A stretch of DNA of 64,000 bases from positions 2,743,099 through 2,807,098 of the forward strand of contig NZ_JAGRRD010000001.1 in NCBI RefSeq assembly GCF_018122735.1, read 5' to 3'. The number at the start of each line of letters is the position of its first letter. Within the stretch, counting starts at the first letter, position 1. The translations under genes and the position numbers were made by a program. The stretch comes from Azoarcus sp. L1K30 (GTDB lineage: Bacteria > Pseudomonadota > Gammaproteobacteria > Burkholderiales > Rhodocyclaceae). The notes below the pieces were generated by a model. That model searched no databases, had not been told where the DNA came from, and was given only the letters and a program-made list of their open reading frames with translations. This document shows positions 61,614 to 64,000 of this stretch, piece after piece.

Positions 61614-63311
61614 TCAGAGCACGGCCACGGCGTGGGCGACATAGACCACGGCGGCACCGGCAGCAAGTGTCAGGTAAGGCAGCACGCCGGCCCGGCTGCG
61701 TACGCCTTCCTCTGCACCGAGGTGCATGTCCTCGACCATGGCCGCCGGAAACTTGCCCTTGTCGGTGATGTAGTGGCGGAAGATGAACACCGGCACGATG
61801 CTCGCCGCCATCACCAGGCCGGACACCAGCGTGCCTGCGCCCCAGATATCCGCACCCATGCCCATCAGCCCCATGTTGCAGAACGCCAGCACGGTACCGA
61901 CGGCGAGCAGCCAGTTCGGCGCCTTGAACGGCCGCGCCCAGCTCGGACGGTCGAGGCGGTGAATCCAGGCGGCGTTGAGGTTGAGGAAGTTGAACAGGAC
62001 GTAGCAGACATTGGAGATGGCGAGGACGAAGATGTAGTCCGACATCATCAACAGCAGCAGGTTAAAGCCGAGGTCGGTCCACATCGCCGGGGTCGGCGCA
62101 CCGTTGCGATTGACGTGGGACAGGTACTTCGGCAGCCAGCCATCGACCGAGGCCTGGTACAGGGTGCGCGAGGAGCCCGCCATCGAGGTCATGATCGACA
62201 GCACCAGTGCCAGCACCAGCATCGCCATCAGCACGCGCTCGACCATGGCCCCGCCGCCGATCATGTGTGCCATGGCCTGCGCAACACCCATGCCGCTGTA
62301 GATCTCCGGCGCGAGAATGCCGTCATACACGGCAGCGCTCACCACGTTGCCGGCAGCGTCGGTCACTTCCGGCGTCACCAGCTGACCGAGGCCAAGCGTG
62401 CCCTGAAAGGCAAGCGGCACCACGGTGAACACGAAGATGCACAGCAGACCCGAGTACAGGATCGCCTTGAAGGTATCGGTACGCGGGTTCTTGAACTCGC
62501 GGGTGTAGCACACAGCCGTCTCGAAGCCGTAGGTCGACCAGGCCGCGATGAAGAGACCGCCGGCGATCAGGGTCAGGCCGCCCATGTCCCAGGCACCGTC
62601 GATCACCGCACCGGAAGCGTCATGGGCCAGCGGATACATCGGCGCCAGATTGGCGGTCGAAACATCGCCCGAGAGCAGCGGCCACAGGCCGACGAGCATC
62701 AGCGGTGCGAGTGCGGCAATGCCGAGCACCATCTGCATCCGCGCAGCCTGCAGGATGCCGCGGTGCTGAATCGCAAACGCGCCGAGCAGGACCGCCGCGC
62801 CGAGCACGAAGGTGGCGTTGATGCGCAGCGCCAGATCCGCGCGAATCCAGCTCAGATCCAGCAGCGTGAGTTGCCAGGTGTTGATCGCCGCATCGGGCGC
62901 GAACAGGATGCTCAGGATGTAACCCGCAGCCAGGCCGGAGCCGATCGCCAGCACCGGCGACCACGCCAGCCAGTTGCACCACACCGAGAGCGGCGCGAGG
63001 ATCTTGCTGTAGCGCACCCAGGCCACTGCGCCATACACCGACGCTCCGCCCGATTTGTGCGGAAACAGCCCGGCGATCTCGGCATAGGAAAACGCCTGCA
63101 GAAAGCCGAACGCGATCGAAACGATCCAGATCGCCCACGACGGCTTGCCCACCGTGGCGGCAATCGAACCAATTGAAAACAGCACCAGGGCAGGTACGCC
63201 ACTGGCCACCCAGAACGCGCCCGCCCAGCCGATCTTGCGGTGGAGCGTCGCGCTCTGCTGGCTGCCCCCCGCGAAACCGGCGGCAAGCGGATCAAGCACC
63301 GTTGTGTTCAT
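61614..63311 (-). CDS. APC-family amine/amino-acid permease
   Basis: A 565-residue protein with about 13 predicted membrane helices and an APC superfamily layout (GWAGAFWVASGVPALVLFSI, FSYAEIAGLFPHKSGGASVYGA, SSRTLYQASVDGWLPKYLSH). AGGAG precedes the ATG at 63311. It is the first gene of the HODM operon, so it most likely imports the methylated amine or amino acid that the demethylase attacks. The substrate is not predictable from sequence. Confidence 0.9.
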   Translation of the reverse strand: MNTTVLDPLAAGFAGGSQQSATLHRKIGWAGAFWVASGVPALVLFSIGSIAATVGKPSWAIWIVSIAFGFLQAFSYAEIAGLFPHKSGGASVYGAVAWVRYSKILAPLSVWCNWLAWSPVLAIGSGLAAGYILSILFAPDAAINTWQLTLLDLSWIRADLALRINATFVLGAAVLLGAFAIQHRGILQAARMQMVLGIAALAPLMLVGLWPLLSGDVSTANLAPMYPLAHDASGAVIDGAWDMGGLTLIAGGLFIAAWSTYGFETAVCYTREFKNPRTDTFKAILYSGLLCIFVFTVVPLAFQGTLGLGQLVTPEVTDAAGNVVSAAVYDGILAPEIYSGMGVAQAMAHMIGGGAMVERVLMAMLVLALVLSIMTSMAGSSRTLYQASVDGWLPKYLSHVNRNGAPTPAMWTDLGFNLLLLMMSDYIFVLAISNVCYVLFNFLNLNAAWIHRLDRPSWARPFKAPNWLLAVGTVLAFCNMGLMGMGADIWGAGTLVSGLVMAASIVPVFIFRHYITDKGKFPAAMVEDMHLGAEEGVRSRAGVLPYLTLAAGAAVVYVAHAVAVL

Positions 63312-63411
63312 CCGAGTTCTCCTGAAGGTCGAAACAAAAAAGTCGCAAACCGCCTGAACGCGGCATGGCCTTCAATGTCCGCTTTGGTGCTGCGACGCAC
63401 AATCCGACTTT

Positions 63412-63443
63412 GGGAGTAGCCCGGGGGAGTAGGCCAGGGAGTA
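63412..63443. promoter_or_regulatory. Three GGGAGTA direct repeats upstream of the HODM operon
   Basis: GGGAGTA occurs at 63412, 63425 and 63437, spaced 13 and 12 bases apart, about 100-130 bases before the permease start. The complement TACTCCC is close to the NarL heptamer TACYYMT. It is a reasonable binding site for the NarL-like regulator encoded at 50.8-51.5 kb. Confidence 0.5.
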
Positions 63444-63501
63444 CGCCTGCATGCGGAGACAAATGCACTCGACACATGCAGATGGAAAGAGGAAGAAATG
63501 G

Positions 63502-63522
63502 GCCCGCCCGCACGGGGCGGGC
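63502..63522 (-). terminator. Possible terminator after folD-folB
   Basis: GCCCGCCC / GGGCGGGC with a five-base loop lies 34 bases after the folB stop on the minus strand. It is followed by a T/C-rich stretch (ATTTCTTCCTCTTT) and not a pure T-run, so it is moderate evidence. It would separate folD-folB transcription from the HODM operon. Confidence 0.55.
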
Positions 63523-63555
63523 AGGCAGGTATGCCTCAGAGGGCCCGTGGCGCGA

Positions 63556-63951
63556 TCAGGCTGCAGCCCTGACCGCCGGCACCTGCAGCGGCCACTCCGC
63601 CGCCCGGCTCACCGACACCCGCCGCGCGCCCGGCACCGCCGCCGGCTTGGCGATCGTCACCTCCAGGCGCCTAATGGCGAAGCGTTCGCCGAGGGTGTCG
63701 AGCATCACCTGGCTTAGGTGTTCGAGCAGGTTGTAGTGGCGCGCTGCGATCAAGGCTTCGAGACACGCCACCACCTCGTCGTAGTCCACAGTGTGGCGGA
63801 TGTCGTCGCTGCGCCCGGATGCGGCGCCGTCGATGCACAGGGTCAGATCCACCAGCAGGGTCTGGCGCGCGGCCAGTTCGTGCGGGTAGATGCCGATCGA
63901 CGATTCCAGCGCCAAACCTTCGAGACGGATCACACACTCGTCGGCATTCAT
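63556..63951 (-). CDS. folB: Dihydroneopterin aldolase FolB
   Basis: A 131-residue FolB: IGIYPHELAARQTLLVDLTLC and DYDEVVACLEALIAARHYNLLEHL with the catalytic Lys in VTIAKPAAVPGARRVSV. It acts in folate synthesis. The ATG at 63951 is one base from the folD stop codon, so the pair is cotranscribed. Its place in a one-carbon catabolic cluster suggests it boosts THF supply. Confidence 0.93.
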   Translation of the reverse strand: MNADECVIRLEGLALESSIGIYPHELAARQTLLVDLTLCIDGAASGRSDDIRHTVDYDEVVACLEALIAARHYNLLEHLSQVMLDTLGERFAIRRLEVTIAKPAAVPGARRVSVSRAAEWPLQVPAVRAAA

Positions 63952-64000
63952 CTCACACCGCCTTCAGCACCGGAGCTTCCCAGTCCTGATAGTCGTCGGC
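63952..64000. repeat. Direct repeat, right copy (folD 3' end)
   Basis: Identical over 49 bases to 48931-48979. The window ends here, so the full length of the repeat is unknown. Confidence 0.95.
63953..64000 (-). CDS. folD: FolD C-terminus (partial; rest beyond the window)
   Basis: The last 15 codons (ending [14 protein letters not shown]) and stop of a methylene-THF dehydrogenase/cyclohydrolase, identical to the end of the purU'-'folD chimera. This copy is probably the intact gene, directly upstream of folB. Its FolD activity would oxidise 5,10-methylene-THF made by the GcvT proteins. Confidence 0.8.
   Translation of the reverse strand, partial: ADDYQDWEAPVLKAV

Overview
The window looks like chromosomal DNA of a high-GC betaproteobacterium, most likely a denitrifying member of the Rhodocyclales (Thauera/Azoarcus type). 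This is an inference from protein flavour: a LiuR-type leucine catabolism module, class I PhaC, a NarX/NarL-like two-component pair, three kinds of TRAP transporter protein, and a complete O2-independent ubiquinone set (UbiUVT). No rRNA, tRNA, CRISPR array, transposase or phage gene was seen. Genes are dense and mostly in short operons.

Layout. 1-2.4 kb (minus): leucine/isovalerate genes (methylcrotonoyl-CoA carboxylase beta, isovaleryl-CoA dehydrogenase) with a divergent AraC-type regulator. 3.7-9.5 kb: a PocR-PAS-GGDEF diguanylate cyclase, an MscS channel paired with a degenerate AAA-like protein, a haem-binding DUF3365 protein and a fructosamine kinase. 9.85-14.2 kb (plus): a tightly coupled four-gene operon, DUF3348, a MotA/ZorA-like protein with a 550-residue tail (DUF802), a MotB/ZorB-like OmpA protein and DUF2894. 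It looks like an ion-driven envelope motor of unknown job. 14.4-16.7 kb: a small K+-channel-like protein, a WYL regulator with a perfect 10-bp inverted-repeat operator next to a VOC protein, and an HCCA isomerase. 16.8-21.6 kb (minus): an acyl-CoA dehydrogenase, thiolase, GNAT/carbonic-anhydrase fusion and thioesterase behind an 18-bp palindrome, with a LiuR-like MerR regulator upstream. 21.7-30 kb (plus, one minus gene): an MBL hydrolase, phaC, a PIN protein, a BtuF-like protein and a TAXI-TRAP pair. 30-36.4 kb: PilZ, SDR, DsbA, SPOR, argS and ubiB. 36.5-41.2 kb (plus): an arginase-ornithine aminotransferase fusion, then ubiU-ubiV-ubiT behind a perfect FNR-type box. 41.3-48.9 kb (plus): a beta-sandwich/HhH protein, an Lrp regulator, and a DctPQM-TauE-GGT operon behind a consensus sigma-54 promoter.

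48.9-64 kb (mostly minus) is a one-carbon/N-demethylation island. A seven-gene operon encodes an APC permease, a DmmA-like zinc-ribbon protein, a ferredoxin-type reductase, a haem-dependent oxidative N-demethylase (HODM) alpha subunit, an acyl-CoA-dehydrogenase-fold monooxygenase, a flavin reductase and a DUF1989-GcvT fusion. Around it are folB, folD, a second GcvT protein, a NarX/NarL-like pair lacking the nitrate-sensing region, and a degenerate GGDEF protein. The likely logic is uptake of an N-methylated compound, oxidative demethylation, capture of the one-carbon unit on tetrahydrofolate by GcvT domains, and oxidation through FolD and PurU. The island is bounded by a direct repeat of the folD 3' end. 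The left copy is part of a purU'-'folD chimera, which points to recombination, duplication or an assembly join.

The strongest candidates for an undescribed system are the HODM/DUF1989-GcvT operon and the Zorya-like motor operon.
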